Below, one piece after another: positions 17,195-25,533 of a stretch of DNA of 64,000 nucleotides. Origin of the DNA: Aldersonia sp036524855 (GTDB lineage Bacteria > Actinomycetota > Actinomycetes > Mycobacteriales > Mycobacteriaceae); contig DATDBL010000133.1 of NCBI GenBank assembly GCA_036524855.1, forward strand, positions 4,554 to 68,553, given 5' to 3'. The translations under genes were made by a program, and so were the position numbers. A model generated the notes under the pieces. That model was not told the DNA's origin, made no database searches, and worked only from the letters and a program-made list of their open reading frames with translations. How positions within the stretch are numbered: position 1 is the stretch's first letter; each line of letters starts with the position of its first letter.

Positions 17195-18076
17195 ATGACC
17201 GACCAACAGGAGTTCCTCGCCGAGGAGTTCGAGCGACACCGTCGGCACCTGCGCGCGGTGGCCTATCGGATGCTCGGCTCGGTGAGCGAGGCCGATGATG
17301 CCGTCCAGGACGCGTGGCTGCGGGTGAGCCGTGCCGACGCCGGCGACGTGGACAACATGGGCGGGTGGCTCACCACGATCGTTGCGCGGGTCTGCCTGAA
17401 CCTGCTCCGATCCCGCAGGACGCTCCGCGAGTCGCCGTTGGATGTGCACGTCCCCGACCCGCTCATCAGCCGCGACGACCGCCCAGACCCCGAGCAGCAG
17501 GCACTGCTCGCGGACGCCGTCGGATTGGCGCTGCTGGTGGTGTTGGACCAGTTGAGCCCCGCGGAGCGACTGGCGTTCGTGTTGCATGACCTGTTCGACA
17601 TGCCCATGTCGGAGATCGCCGCGATGCTGGACCGCACCCCCGCGGCCACACGCCAACTGGCCTCGCGGGCGCGGCGTCGCGTCCGCGGCGGCGCGCCGGA
17701 ACCGGACCGCGACCTGGCTCGGCAGCGCGAGGTGGTCGACGCCTTCTTCGCCGCCGCGATCCGCGGCGACTTCGACGCCCTGCTGGCCGTGCTGCACCCC
17801 GACGTCGTGCTCCGGTCCGACGGTGGCAGCGCCCGTCCACAGATGACGATGGTCCTGCACGGCGCGGCAGCAGTGGCCAAGCAGGCGTTCGCGTCGACCC
17901 CGTTGGCGCCGTTCGTGCACCGCGCGCTGATCAACGGTGCCGCCGGTGTGATCGTCGCGCCACACGGGCGAGCCCAGTTCGTCATGGCCTTCACCGTGGC
18001 GGGCGGCCGCGTCGTCGCCATCGACGTTCTGTCCGACCCCGATCGGTTGGGTCGGCTCGCGTTCGATCTGGACTGA
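17195..18076 (+). CDS. sigJ: ECF41-type RNA polymerase sigma factor with SnoaL-like C-terminal domain (SigJ-like)
   Basis: A 293-aa sigma factor. Region 2 is HRRHLRAVAYRMLGSVSEAD with DDAVQDAWLRVSRAD (residues 15-50); region 4 is LSPAERLAFVLHDLFDMPMS with IAAMLDRTPAATRQLASRAR (residues 115-155). A SnoaL/NTF2-like domain follows from about residue 180 (VVDAFFAAAIRGDFDALLAV). Signature segments of the ECF41 tail, DGG (SDGGSA) and an NPDKL-like SDPDRL, are present. In this group the C-terminal domain contacts the sigma core and replaces a separate anti-sigma factor. The ATG at 17195 has a GGGATGTG region upstream but only a weak ribosome site. The divergent NmrA-like gene is the likely target. 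Confidence 0.88.
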   Translation: MTDQQEFLAEEFERHRRHLRAVAYRMLGSVSEADDAVQDAWLRVSRADAGDVDNMGGWLTTIVARVCLNLLRSRRTLRESPLDVHVPDPLISRDDRPDPEQQALLADAVGLALLVVLDQLSPAERLAFVLHDLFDMPMSEIAAMLDRTPAATRQLASRARRRVRGGAPEPDRDLARQREVVDAFFAAAIRGDFDALLAVLHPDVVLRSDGGSARPQMTMVLHGAAAVAKQAFASTPLAPFVHRALINGAAGVIVAPHGRAQFVMAFTVAGGRVVAIDVLSDPDRLGRLAFDLD

Positions 18077-18105
18077 CCTACCCGCGCCGCGCATACCATC
18101 GACCC

Positions 18106-18450
18106 ATGCCCCTCGACCTCTATGCAGGCATTCCCGTCGCGGACTTCCCGGCCGCGGTGGCATGGTACGAGACCTTGTTCGGCACCGCGCCGGACGTTGC
18201 CGACGGGACCGAGGCCGTCTGGGATCTCGCCGAGCATCGGTCGGTGTTCATCGAGCGGGCGCCCGACCGGGCCGGGAACGCACGGCATTCCATCTTCGTC
18301 GACGACCTCGACGCCTGGGTCGCGGAGGTCGCGGGGCGGGGGCTCGTCCCCGTGGGGCGGGAGGAGTACCCGAACGGGGTGCGCAAGGCCAACTTTCGGG
18401 ACCCGGACGGAAACGAGATCGGGTTCGGCGACGCGCCGCAGCTGACGTAG
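18106..18450 (+). CDS. VOC (glyoxalase/bleomycin-resistance fold) protein
   Basis: A 114-aa vicinal-oxygen-chelate protein. It starts MPLDLYAGIPVADFPAAVAW and includes YETLFGTAP, HSIFVDDLDAWVAEVAGRGL, YPNGVRKANFRDPDGNEIGF. The two beta-alpha-beta-beta-beta units are complete, and the terminal RDPDGNEIGF motif places a metal-binding Glu at the usual position. The start is ATG 18106, 30 bases after the sigma gene, so read-through is possible. The substrate is unknown. Confidence 0.82.
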   Translation: MPLDLYAGIPVADFPAAVAWYETLFGTAPDVADGTEAVWDLAEHRSVFIERAPDRAGNARHSIFVDDLDAWVAEVAGRGLVPVGREEYPNGVRKANFRDPDGNEIGFGDAPQLT

Positions 18451-18457
18451 CGGCCGA

Positions 18458-18961
18458 TTATCGGACCGGCGCGAACAATTCGGTGCGCATGGTCGCGGGA
18501 TCGGCCTCGGGGCTGGGTTCGGTCACGTAAACCTCGACGAACCGATGTTCCGGCTGGGCACCCGCCGCGGCGACGGCGCCGAGCAGACCGCCCCAGGCGG
18601 GGCCGAGCCCGTCGTACCCGCCGACGTGCGTCACCGTCGCGTAGCGCCCACCCGCCACGACGGACGGGCGCACGACCAGGCCCGCGTGCTCGGACTCGCT
18701 GGTCAACGGTGTCACGACCGGGAACGCGATCTCGGCGTCGAACGTCGCCGAGGGGTCGCCGTGGTACACCGCGAGCGGCGATCCGGCCGGGACCACGACG
18801 CCTGCCTCGATCGCCGCACGTAGGGCATTGAAGCCCTCGTCGAAGCAGGTGACGAGTGCGTCCTGGGTGATGCCGTCGTAGCGGATCGCGGCGAGTGGCA
18901 CGTCCGCGACGTCCAACCACTCGACCTCGGTGCGGGGCTGCTCGGTGATGGGCAGGGACAC
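18458..18961 (-). CDS. GyrI-like / AraC effector-binding domain protein
   Basis: A 167-aa stand-alone effector-binding domain. It starts VSLPITEQPRTEVEWLDVAD and includes VPLAAIRYDGITQDALVTCF, GVVVPAGSPLAVYHGDP, GGRYATVTHVGGYDGLGPAW and HRFVEVYVTEPSP. These match SOUL/GyrI-like small-molecule binding proteins. The GTG start at 18961 follows GAGGAGG with good spacing and is preferred over a farther ATG at 19024. It converges with the VOC gene with a 7-base gap. Such proteins bind or degrade hydrophobic or cyclic drugs; the ligand is unknown. Confidence 0.8.
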   Translation of the reverse strand: MSLPITEQPRTEVEWLDVADVPLAAIRYDGITQDALVTCFDEGFNALRAAIEAGVVVPAGSPLAVYHGDPSATFDAEIAFPVVTPLTSESEHAGLVVRPSVVAGGRYATVTHVGGYDGLGPAWGGLLGAVAAAGAQPEHRFVEVYVTEPSPEADPATMRTELFAPVR

Positions 18962-19123
18962 GAATCCTCCTCGGCTCTGGCGGTTCGGCTCTGATTCTGC
19001 CGGGCGGCGTGGGCCTGACGGCACGATTGCGTGCGAAATCGACGGGATCCCGTCGCTCGAGCCCGCGAGTGTGTCGTGGCACCCACCGATCCGGGCGCGA
19101 CGGGTCCCGTCGGCTGGCTAAGG

Positions 19124-19753
19124 TCACGTGTCCTCGGCGGTCGGGTCCAGATCGATGCGAACCGTGACCGGATCCACCGCGAGCACGTTGACCAGCACGG
19201 CGTTGAGGGCCCGCACCGGGTGGCGCCTGCCGACGAGCAGACGTTGCCGCCGCGCCGGGTCGTCGTCGAGCAGGACGTGCGCGACCCCGGTTCGCCACGC
19301 CAGGCGCCATCCGCTGCGCACCTGGACCCGCACCCGCGGATCGGCCCGCAGGTTGCGGATGTACCCGGCCGACAGGCCGTGCTCGGCGACGACCCAGAAC
19401 CGGTCACCCTCGTGCCCGTTGCCGACCGGCACGACCCGGCGGCGACCGGTGGTACGCCCGGTCGTCTCGAGGAGCGACCAGCCCAGTGGGACGCCGAGGC
19501 GCACGACCGCCGCCACGATCGGATTGACCAGGTAGCGCTGCGCCGCGGCGACGACCCGTCGCTTGCCGCGTGGGAACCGCACCGTCGCCGCGATGTTCAG
19601 CACCAGGACGACCGTCACGAGCACCGGGTACGGGATCCCGAACGGCGACCCGCCCTCCACAGCCCAGTCGATCCAGGTCAGCGCCGACAATGCCACGCAC
19701 GCAAGGACCAGTGGTGCGCGGCGACGAACAATACGACCGTATTGGAGAACCAT
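19124..19753 (-). CDS. Nitroreductase-family deazaflavin (F420)-dependent oxidoreductase with membrane N-terminus
   Basis: A 209-aa protein. The N-terminal 60 residues contain two hydrophobic segments (APLVLACVALSALTWIDWAV and PYPVLVTVVLVLNIAATVRF), unusual for the family. The Ddn-like domain follows: WSLLETTGRTTGRRRVVPVG, VVAEHGLSAGYIRNLRADPR and VRVQVRSGWRLAWRTGVAHV. Ddn-type proteins reduce quinones or nitro compounds with F420H2 at the membrane, and this one is probably membrane-tethered. Its ATG (19753) is eight bases from the start of the divergent tetR gene and inside a palindromic repeat, so TetR repression is very likely. Confidence 0.85.
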   Translation of the reverse strand: MVLQYGRIVRRRAPLVLACVALSALTWIDWAVEGGSPFGIPYPVLVTVVLVLNIAATVRFPRGKRRVVAAAQRYLVNPIVAAVVRLGVPLGWSLLETTGRTTGRRRVVPVGNGHEGDRFWVVAEHGLSAGYIRNLRADPRVRVQVRSGWRLAWRTGVAHVLLDDDPARRQRLLVGRRHPVRALNAVLVNVLAVDPVTVRIDLDPTAEDT

Positions 19754-19764
19754 ACGGTCGTATG
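19730..19764. promoter_or_regulatory. Two TetR-type operators covering both divergent start codons
   Basis: AATACGACCGTATT (19730-19743) and CATACGGTCGTATG (19751-19764) are both inverted repeats of ATACG around two central bases, 21 bases apart centre to centre (two helix turns). The second one contains the ATG of the F420 gene at one end and the ATG of tetR at the other. This is the arrangement expected for an autoregulating TetR dimer pair. Confidence 0.75.
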
Positions 19765-20337
19765 CTAGTCGTTGTGGTCACGTCGTCAACCCCCGATCGA
19801 CCGCGGCAGGTAGCCGAGGCGGTGCTGCAGATCATCGCCGCGCGCGGCACGGACGCGGTCAGCGTCCGCGAGGTCGCCGCGGCGCTCGGCCTGTCGATCG
19901 GCGCGATCCAGCACCATTTCTCGACCAAGGCCGAGATGCTCGAGTTCGCCTTCCGACACAGCGTGGCGCGCATTCGTGACCGCGTGGCCGTCCTGCCCCC
20001 GAGCGGCGACCGCGCCCGCGACATCCGGATCGTCCTGCGCGAGCTGCTTCCGCTCGACGAGACATGCCGCGCGGACACCGCCGTGCACCTGGCCTTTGCG
20101 TCGCTGGCCGTCACCACACCGGGGTTGCAGGCGATCCAGCACGACCTGCTCGCCGGCATCCGCAGCGAACTGGTCGACGTGCTCGGGCCGGGGCACGAGG
20201 CGCACGCCGCGATGCTGCTGGCTGCCGTGGACGGTTTGGCGCTGCACGCGATCAGCGCGCCCGGCGGCCTCGACCCCGGCGACCTCGAGGCCGCCCTCGG
20301 CGTCGCCGTCGACGCCGCGCTGCGGCCGGTGGGCTAG
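19762..20337 (+). CDS. TetR family transcriptional regulator
   Basis: A 191-aa regulator. The DNA-binding domain is QVAEAVLQIIAARGTDAVSV, then REVAAALGLSIGAIQHHFST, KAEMLEFAFRHSV (residues 15-65). The C-terminal domain (LLPLDETCRADTAVHLAFAS) resembles TetR_C_6 (BetI-like) ligand domains. Starts: ATG 19762 gives MLVVVVTSSTPDRPRQ, and GTG codons at 19774/19777 would give VTSSTPDRPRQ, which is more typical and would clear the operator. It is divergent from the Ddn-like reductase, which it probably represses. Confidence 0.85.
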   Translation: MLVVVVTSSTPDRPRQVAEAVLQIIAARGTDAVSVREVAAALGLSIGAIQHHFSTKAEMLEFAFRHSVARIRDRVAVLPPSGDRARDIRIVLRELLPLDETCRADTAVHLAFASLAVTTPGLQAIQHDLLAGIRSELVDVLGPGHEAHAAMLLAAVDGLALHAISAPGGLDPGDLEAALGVAVDAALRPVG

Positions 20338-20389
20338 GTCGGTGGGCTTCACGACACGGTTGCTTCGCCTGCCGGACACCGTCGAACTG

Positions 20390-20405
20390 GGGTAGTGCAC
20401 TACCC
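20390..20405. promoter_or_regulatory. Perfect 16-bp palindrome GGGTAGTGCACTACCC
   Basis: A spacer-free palindrome 33 bases before the GTG of the small gene that leads the AAA-LuxR gene. Its place fits an operator for this two-gene unit, perhaps bound by the LuxR product itself. Confidence 0.5.
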
Positions 20406-20437
20406 GCGTCATTCGTCGTGGCGCGTCGCACGATCGT

Positions 20438-20683
20438 GTGGTGAGCACAAACCATGGTCGGCGGGCGGCGTTGGACCGGTTACCGCTGCCGTATTCGGAG
20501 GCGCTGCGGTTACGTGACGCCGGCGTCGCGGACGACGTGATCGCCGAGATCCTCGCGATCGAACCCGAGGCCCTCGACACCCTGATACGCATCGCGGAAG
20601 CCAACTCGCCGCGGCACAGAACCGCGACCACAGATGACCTCCCTGCAACTCGACGCATCCGCCACGGCGACGCAATACGCTGA
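20438..20683 (+). CDS. Small helix-turn-helix-like protein preceding the LuxR gene
   Basis: An 81-aa protein with the core RLPLPYSEALRLRDAGVADD and VIAEILAIEPEALDTLIRIA. This looks like an isolated sigma region 4-type helix-turn-helix (a helix, a turn at GVADD, and a recognition-like helix). Similar short proteins occur before LuxR or sigma genes in actinobacteria, but the function is unknown. The start is GTG 20438 or GTG 20441. The stop TGA lies four bases before the AAA-LuxR ATG at 20688, so the genes are probably coupled. Confidence 0.6.
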   Translation: MVSTNHGRRAALDRLPLPYSEALRLRDAGVADDVIAEILAIEPEALDTLIRIAEANSPRHRTATTDDLPATRRIRHGDAIR

Positions 20684-20687
20684 GGTG

Positions 20688-23321
20688 ATGGGCAGCGGCT
20701 GGCCGCTGACGGGGCGCACCGAGGAACTGAAGGCGATCACCGAGAGCCTCGACACGGCCGGGGCGGCGGGAATCGTGCTCGCCGGCGCCGCCGGGGTGGG
20801 CAAGACCCGACTGGCCCGCGAAGCCCTCACCCGCGCCGGCCGCCGCGGCCGCGACTGCCGTTTCGTGGCCGCGACCGCCTCGGCGCAGTCGGTGCCATTG
20901 GGCGCGTTCGCCGACTACGCCGACCGGCTCGGCCCCGACCCGTTGGCGCGGGTCCGTGACGTCGTCGACGCCGTGACGTGCACGTCGCGTCGCGGACCGG
21001 TCGTGGTGGGTGTCGACGATGCGCACCTGCTCGACGAACAATCGGCCCTCGTGGTTCATCAGATCGTGCGGCGGCAACTCGCCACGGTCGTGCTGACCGT
21101 GCGCACCGGCGAACCGGCGCCGGATGCGATCACCGCCCTGTGGAAGGACGAACTGCTGCCGCGGCTGGAGGTGCAGCCACTGTCCAGGGCGGAGACCGCG
21201 TCCCTGCTCGGATGCGTGCTCGCCGGCGACGTCGAGTCCTCCACCGCCGAGCGGATCTGGGACTACACCCGCGGCAACGCCCTGTATCTGCGTCAACTGA
21301 TCGCCGACGAACTCGCCGCCGGTCGATTCACCCAACGCTCCGGACTATGGATTTGGGACACGCAGCTGCGGATGTCCCCGTCCCTGGCCGACCTGATCGA
21401 CACCACCATCGGCCGTCAACCCGACCCAGTCCTCGCGGTCCTCGACGTCCTCGCCGTCCTCGCCGTCGCCGACCCGGTCGAGTTGGCCGTCCTTTCTGCG
21501 ATGACTCCGGTCGAGGCGATCGACGCCGCCGAAGCCGCCGGGGTGATCACGGTCGACACCAGCTCCGATCCCGTCGTGGCCCGGACCGCGCACCCACTCT
21601 TCGGCGAGGTCCGCCGCGCCCGGGCCGGGACCATGCGGCTGCGACACCTACGTGGACGGGTCGCGACCGAACTCGCCAACACCGTCCCTCGACCCGATCT
21701 CATCCAGCGGGTGCGCCGCGCCACCCTGGTGATCGATTCCGATCTCACCCCCGACCCCGAACAGCTGATGGACGCCTCGAGTGCCGCACTGGAGCTGATG
21801 GACCCCACCACCGCCGAGCGGCTCGCCCACGCCGCCCTGCACGCCGGTGGCAGACGTCGCGCGCACGTGCTGCACGCGCTCGCCCTGGCGAGCTGCGACC
21901 GCCTCGGCGAGGCCCTCGGCACCTACGCCGAGTTGACCGAAACTGCCTCCACCGACCGCGCGCGCGTGATTCACACCCTCGGGCGGGCGCTTCTTCTGGC
22001 CCGAGCGTCGGAGCCCGACGCAGCCGAACACGAGCTGGCAGCCATTCGCGACCGCATTGCCGATCACGGCCTCGAGCGCCCCTACAACTGCGTGTTGGCC
22101 GCGCTGGCGGCGTTTCAGGGCCACCCCCAGATCGCCGTCGACGCAGCCGCGGCCGGGCTGAGCGAACCCGGATGGACGCATGCCTCGTTCGAGTTCACCG
22201 GAATAGCCGGTCTCGTTGTCGGACTCGGTGAGCTCGGCCGCATCGACGCCGTCCCCGATCGGACGCAGCGAGGATACGAACTCGGCCGCACGATGATCGA
22301 AAATCCAATGGGTCGATTCTTCTTGGGAAGCATGCACATCGCGGCATGCCAGCTCGCCGGACGGATCACCGAGGCGCAGGCGGTGGCCGATCGCCTCGCC
22401 GGCGAGCCGATGGACAACCCGCTCGCTCGCACCCACCGAGCGGTTCTCTGGGGTTCGACGGCGTTGGCGCGAGGGGATCTCACGCTCGCCGGGAGGCTAT
22501 TCCGCGAAGCAACCGCCATCGCAGCATCGCTCGAATACCCGATAGCGAACCGACTGACCGGGCAACATCGACATGCGCTGGCGCTGGTCATGGCCGGGGA
22601 CCACGCGTCCGCGGCAGCACTACTCCAGTCCGGAGCGCACGCCCGGACTGTGCCCGATTACTTCGGGTTCGAAGCCACGCTGGTGCAAGCTTGGGTTTAC
22701 GCGGCGGGCGGGACCACCAGCGACGCAATCGCGCTCCTGCACGACTACGCGAGGCGTGCCGCGGAGTGCGCTCGGTCGGCGTGCGAGGTGCTGTGCCTGC
22801 AAACATCGGCACAGTTCGGTGACCGGACCGTCGCCGCACGGCTGGTCGAGCTGGCGTCGATCGTGCAAGGTCCCCGAGTCGCAGCGGCAGCCACACATGC
22901 GGCTGCCCTCCGCGACCGCGACGGCGACGGATTGCGGGAAGCGGCAACGTTGTACGAGGCGTTCGGTGACCGAATCGCCGCCGCTGACGCCGCCGCCCAG
23001 GCCGCGGTGCTGTACCGCGAGCAAGGCCGCCGGGGCGCTGCCATGACCGCGTCAGCGGTCGCCCGTCGATTGTCCGCCGAAACCGGCGCCGACACCCCCG
23101 CGCTACGCGCCAACACCGTCCCCATCCCGCTCACCGACCGCCAACGCGAGATCATCGCCCTCGCCGCCACCGGGCTCTCCAACCGCGAAATCGCCCACCG
23201 GCTGGTGATGTCGGTGCGCACCGTCGAAGGTCACCTGTTCCGCGCCTCCCAGAAGACCGGTGTCAACGGCCGCGATGAACTCATCGCCCTGCTCGGGAGC
23301 CGACCCGCAGCTCGTCACTGA
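20688..23321 (+). CDS. Large AAA-ATPase LuxR-family regulator
   Basis: An 877-aa LAL/MalT-type regulator. It has an N-terminal ATPase with Walker A VLAGAAGVGKTRLAREALTR near residue 30 and Walker B PVVVGVDDAHLLDEQSA near residue 105. A long middle of alpha-helical tetratricopeptide-like repeats runs from about residue 330 to 780. The C-terminal LuxR helix-turn-helix is LTDRQREIIALAATGLSNRE with MSVRTVEGHLFRASQKTG. Such proteins integrate ATP and ligand signals to activate nearby genes. Starts: ATG 20688 (MGSGWPLTGRTEELKAI) fits the domain boundary; ATG 20634 would add 18 residues that overlap the upstream gene. Confidence 0.9.
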   Translation: MGSGWPLTGRTEELKAITESLDTAGAAGIVLAGAAGVGKTRLAREALTRAGRRGRDCRFVAATASAQSVPLGAFADYADRLGPDPLARVRDVVDAVTCTSRRGPVVVGVDDAHLLDEQSALVVHQIVRRQLATVVLTVRTGEPAPDAITALWKDELLPRLEVQPLSRAETASLLGCVLAGDVESSTAERIWDYTRGNALYLRQLIADELAAGRFTQRSGLWIWDTQLRMSPSLADLIDTTIGRQPDPVLAVLDVLAVLAVADPVELAVLSAMTPVEAIDAAEAAGVITVDTSSDPVVARTAHPLFGEVRRARAGTMRLRHLRGRVATELANTVPRPDLIQRVRRATLVIDSDLTPDPEQLMDASSAALELMDPTTAERLAHAALHAGGRRRAHVLHALALASCDRLGEALGTYAELTETASTDRARVIHTLGRALLLARASEPDAAEHELAAIRDRIADHGLERPYNCVLAALAAFQGHPQIAVDAAAAGLSEPGWTHASFEFTGIAGLVVGLGELGRIDAVPDRTQRGYELGRTMIENPMGRFFLGSMHIAACQLAGRITEAQAVADRLAGEPMDNPLARTHRAVLWGSTALARGDLTLAGRLFREATAIAASLEYPIANRLTGQHRHALALVMAGDHASAAALLQSGAHARTVPDYFGFEATLVQAWVYAAGGTTSDAIALLHDYARRAAECARSACEVLCLQTSAQFGDRTVAARLVELASIVQGPRVAAAATHAAALRDRDGDGLREAATLYEAFGDRIAAADAAAQAAVLYREQGRRGAAMTASAVARRLSAETGADTPALRANTVPIPLTDRQREIIALAATGLSNREIAHRLVMSVRTVEGHLFRASQKTGVNGRDELIALLGSRPAARH

Positions 23322-23417
23322 CACACCCGTGAACTCAACTCCGTTTCCCATGGGCCGCTCGTACGAACGAATTGTCTTATCCCGCGACGGCGCCCATCGC
23401 GAAACTATAGGCGCGTG

Positions 23418-24344
23418 TCATCCGATTATTCGCCGATTTTGGGTCTGATCAACTTTCGGTTGCGCGCGGGCTTCCAGAGCTTCCAGGGCCTCCAGCCGCA
23501 TCTCGGACGCGGATGCCCTCGACCACGGCTCTCGCCTCCAGAACATATCGTCCAGGCCCTTGGCAAACCATGATGCAGAGAAGAACAAGATACCGACCAC
23601 TTCAGCGACCCACAGCGGGCCGAGATTCCCCGGAAAAGTGCCATCGGCGCTAGATACCACAAGGTACACCACACCCACCACAACTATGATCACGCCGCAG
23701 GCGAGGTGAAACCACCAGCGAATATGGTTCGAAATCCAGGCGAGCGCTTTTCGGGGTTTGCTCCACCACCAGGAGTTCGGGCCGACGCTGCCGTCTGCAT
23801 CCCGCTCCATCTGGAAGCGCCGGTCGTGGAGAGCCGTGTTGACGCATAGGCTAACGAACATGGTGAACACCACTGCGGCGGCGGAATGGTGCACGATTCC
23901 TGTGGGCTCCTCGCCCAAGGCGATCTGCAAGGGGGCGAGAGTGGGTGTCGGTTCACCCGAACCGCATTCGACAGTATCCGGGAGACGGGTGGGGAAGATG
24001 GCGACGGTTATTGCAGCCAAGCCCGCCACGAGACTCAGCCCGTTGGCAAGGGATCTTCGGGTTATCTTGTAGGACGCCAGCAGGAATCCGACGATGCCGA
24101 GCCCGATCACGAATATATCGCGAGCCCCCGAGTGGTAGTAGGCACTCAACGAATCTCGCACCCGAAGGCAGCTTTCGCCCAGGAGCGCAAGGTCCACAAC
24201 AATCAGCACGATTGGCAGCAGCACGCCCACGACTCCCGCGGCGAACCGAATTATCAGGAGAGACCGGACCGAATTCGCTGCCTCAATCGCTCGACGGTCT
24301 TCGGGAGGCATCTGATCACGGTTCATCGGGGTCCTCGGTGACAT
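23418..24344 (-). CDS. DUF998-like multi-pass membrane protein
   Basis: A 308-aa membrane protein with about seven hydrophobic segments, starting SLLIIRFAAGVVGVLLPIVL. The motif SLSAYYHSGARDIFVIGLGI, then VGFLLASYKITRRSLANGLS, is typical of DUF998-like/frizzled-like membrane proteins, where Tyr-His near the second helix is conserved. The C-terminus is a charged helix. Base composition is lower in GC than the flanks, which suggests transfer. The start is ATG 24344 (MSPRTPMNRDQ) or ATG 24326 (MNRDQMPPE). It is preceded by a tiny leader ORF with a strong ribosome site. No substrate is known. Confidence 0.65.
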   Translation of the reverse strand: MSPRTPMNRDQMPPEDRRAIEAANSVRSLLIIRFAAGVVGVLLPIVLIVVDLALLGESCLRVRDSLSAYYHSGARDIFVIGLGIVGFLLASYKITRRSLANGLSLVAGLAAITVAIFPTRLPDTVECGSGEPTPTLAPLQIALGEEPTGIVHHSAAAVVFTMFVSLCVNTALHDRRFQMERDADGSVGPNSWWWSKPRKALAWISNHIRWWFHLACGVIIVVVGVVYLVVSSADGTFPGNLGPLWVAEVVGILFFSASWFAKGLDDMFWRREPWSRASASEMRLEALEALEARAQPKVDQTQNRRIIG

Positions 24345-24360
24345 GGCGGGGGTGGTTCAT
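24316..24360 (-). CDS. Possible 14-codon leader peptide overlapping the membrane-protein start
   Basis: ATG at 24360 follows AAAGGAG at ideal distance and encodes MNHPRHVTEDPDEP, ending with TGA at 24316-24318. The membrane-protein starts (24344 and 24326) lie inside this ORF in another frame. The best ribosome site in the region serves this peptide, so the downstream protein would be made by coupling or re-initiation. Expression is not proven. Confidence 0.35.
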   Translation of the reverse strand: MNHPRHVTEDPDEP

Positions 24361-24630
24361 TGCCGACTCCTTTCCGTTGTCCTGCCGGGGTGTCATGAGG
24401 GGAACGGGGCGGCCTCCGCTCTCTGGTGCCGTTTCGAATTCGGGGCGCTCACTCACGTTGTGACGCGACGAGGAGTCCCCCGGTGAGTGAATCGTATGCC
24501 GGGCCGGCAGGGTGTGTGTGTGGTTTGCCCCTACCACGCGCGAGCCTGCCAACTGCGCCCTGATGGATTCGATTACGAACCATCCACCGTCGTGCGCAGC
24601 CGCTTTACTGGCATCCCTTCCTGACGGGGC

Positions 24631-25345
24631 CTACCGACATTTTCGCGACGAGCAGCGCCCAGGGACCAGGGACGTGCCTGCAGAATCGCAGCTTTCGATC
24701 CAGCCCCGCTCGTGCGATATCGCCTTGGCACATTCCCGCACTGCCGCGACCGGCGCAGGTCGCCCGTCGGCCAGCCAGATCAGCGACCGCGGGTAGTGCG
24801 CCATCGGGTCGACGATTGGTCTCCACAGCGTGCCCGATAGAACCTCTCCGCATGAGCGGGGTATGCAAAACACGCAGCGACTCCTGGCAACGACATATGA
24901 TCCGCATCGCATCGTCAGTACCGTCCCCGGATACGTCGCCGGAGTGAAACCCGCCGATCGGCTCATGTCGCCGACGAACTCGTTGTACTCGGGTGCGCGA
25001 GCATCGTCGACGAGCAGCAGCAACTCGCCGGCCAACCGCCGTATCGGGATCGACTCGAGCCGGGCGAGCGGGTGATCCTGCGCGAGGAGCACTCCCATCG
25101 GATCATGCCGCACCAGTTCGGAGGTGACCGAGGGCGGAATCCGCGAGGCTCGCCCGAATCCCACGTCGAGCCGACCGTCCGCCAGAAGCCGACACTGCTC
25201 GGGCATCCCGACCTCGATCGGTGAATCTGCAACCCGGGCTGCTTCGACTGCACCGCGTCCAGCACCTGCGGCATCGAGTCGAAGCTCGGATCGCCCGCGG
25301 CGACGCGGAGCACAGGGGTCACACTGATCCCCGCGTTCAGCTCGA
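24631..25345 (-). pseudogene. LysR regulator remnant: ligand-binding half only, frameshifted
   Basis: The LysR substrate-binding domain is readable in two frames. The first covers VELNAGISVTPVLRVAAGDP and FDSMPQVLDAVQSKQPGLQI. It then shifts to PIEVGMPEQCRLLADGRLDV, FVGDMSRSAGFTPATYPGTV and SLIWLADGRPAPVAAVRECA. One missing C in the CACC run at about 25222 joins them. The N-terminal winged helix is absent: upstream of about 25345 the sequence becomes the antitoxin remnant on the other strand. It cannot bind DNA in the usual way and is judged a decayed gene. Confidence 0.7.
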
Positions 25346-25359
25346 CGAACGGGGCGAGC

Positions 25360-25533
25360 CGCGGCCCGAACCGCGGCCCATCCTGGCGGCGCTGTTCGCC
25401 GCCGGGGTGCGGGGCTGGTCGCTGTGGACGTGGCTGACCTCCCCGACCAGCCTGCTCTCCGGCGAGGCTCCCGAGCGACTCGCAGCGGGTGGTGCGGGCC
25501 GCTCGGCGTTTCGCGGCCGACACGGCCGCCTGA
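25360..25533 (+). pseudogene. Truncated Xre/MbcA-type antitoxin remnant
   Basis: The plus-strand frame reads ILAALFAAGVRGWSLWTWLT and SPTSLLSGEAPE. After a one-base shift near 25476 it continues DSQRVVRAARRFAADTAA to a TGA at 25531-25533. W-x-x-x-x-x-P-x-x-L-L-x-G followed by RVVRAARRFA is the C-terminal pattern of the antitoxins that partner RES toxins. The helix-turn-helix part is missing and the RES gene starts at the next base, so this is the broken antitoxin of that pair. Confidence 0.55.
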
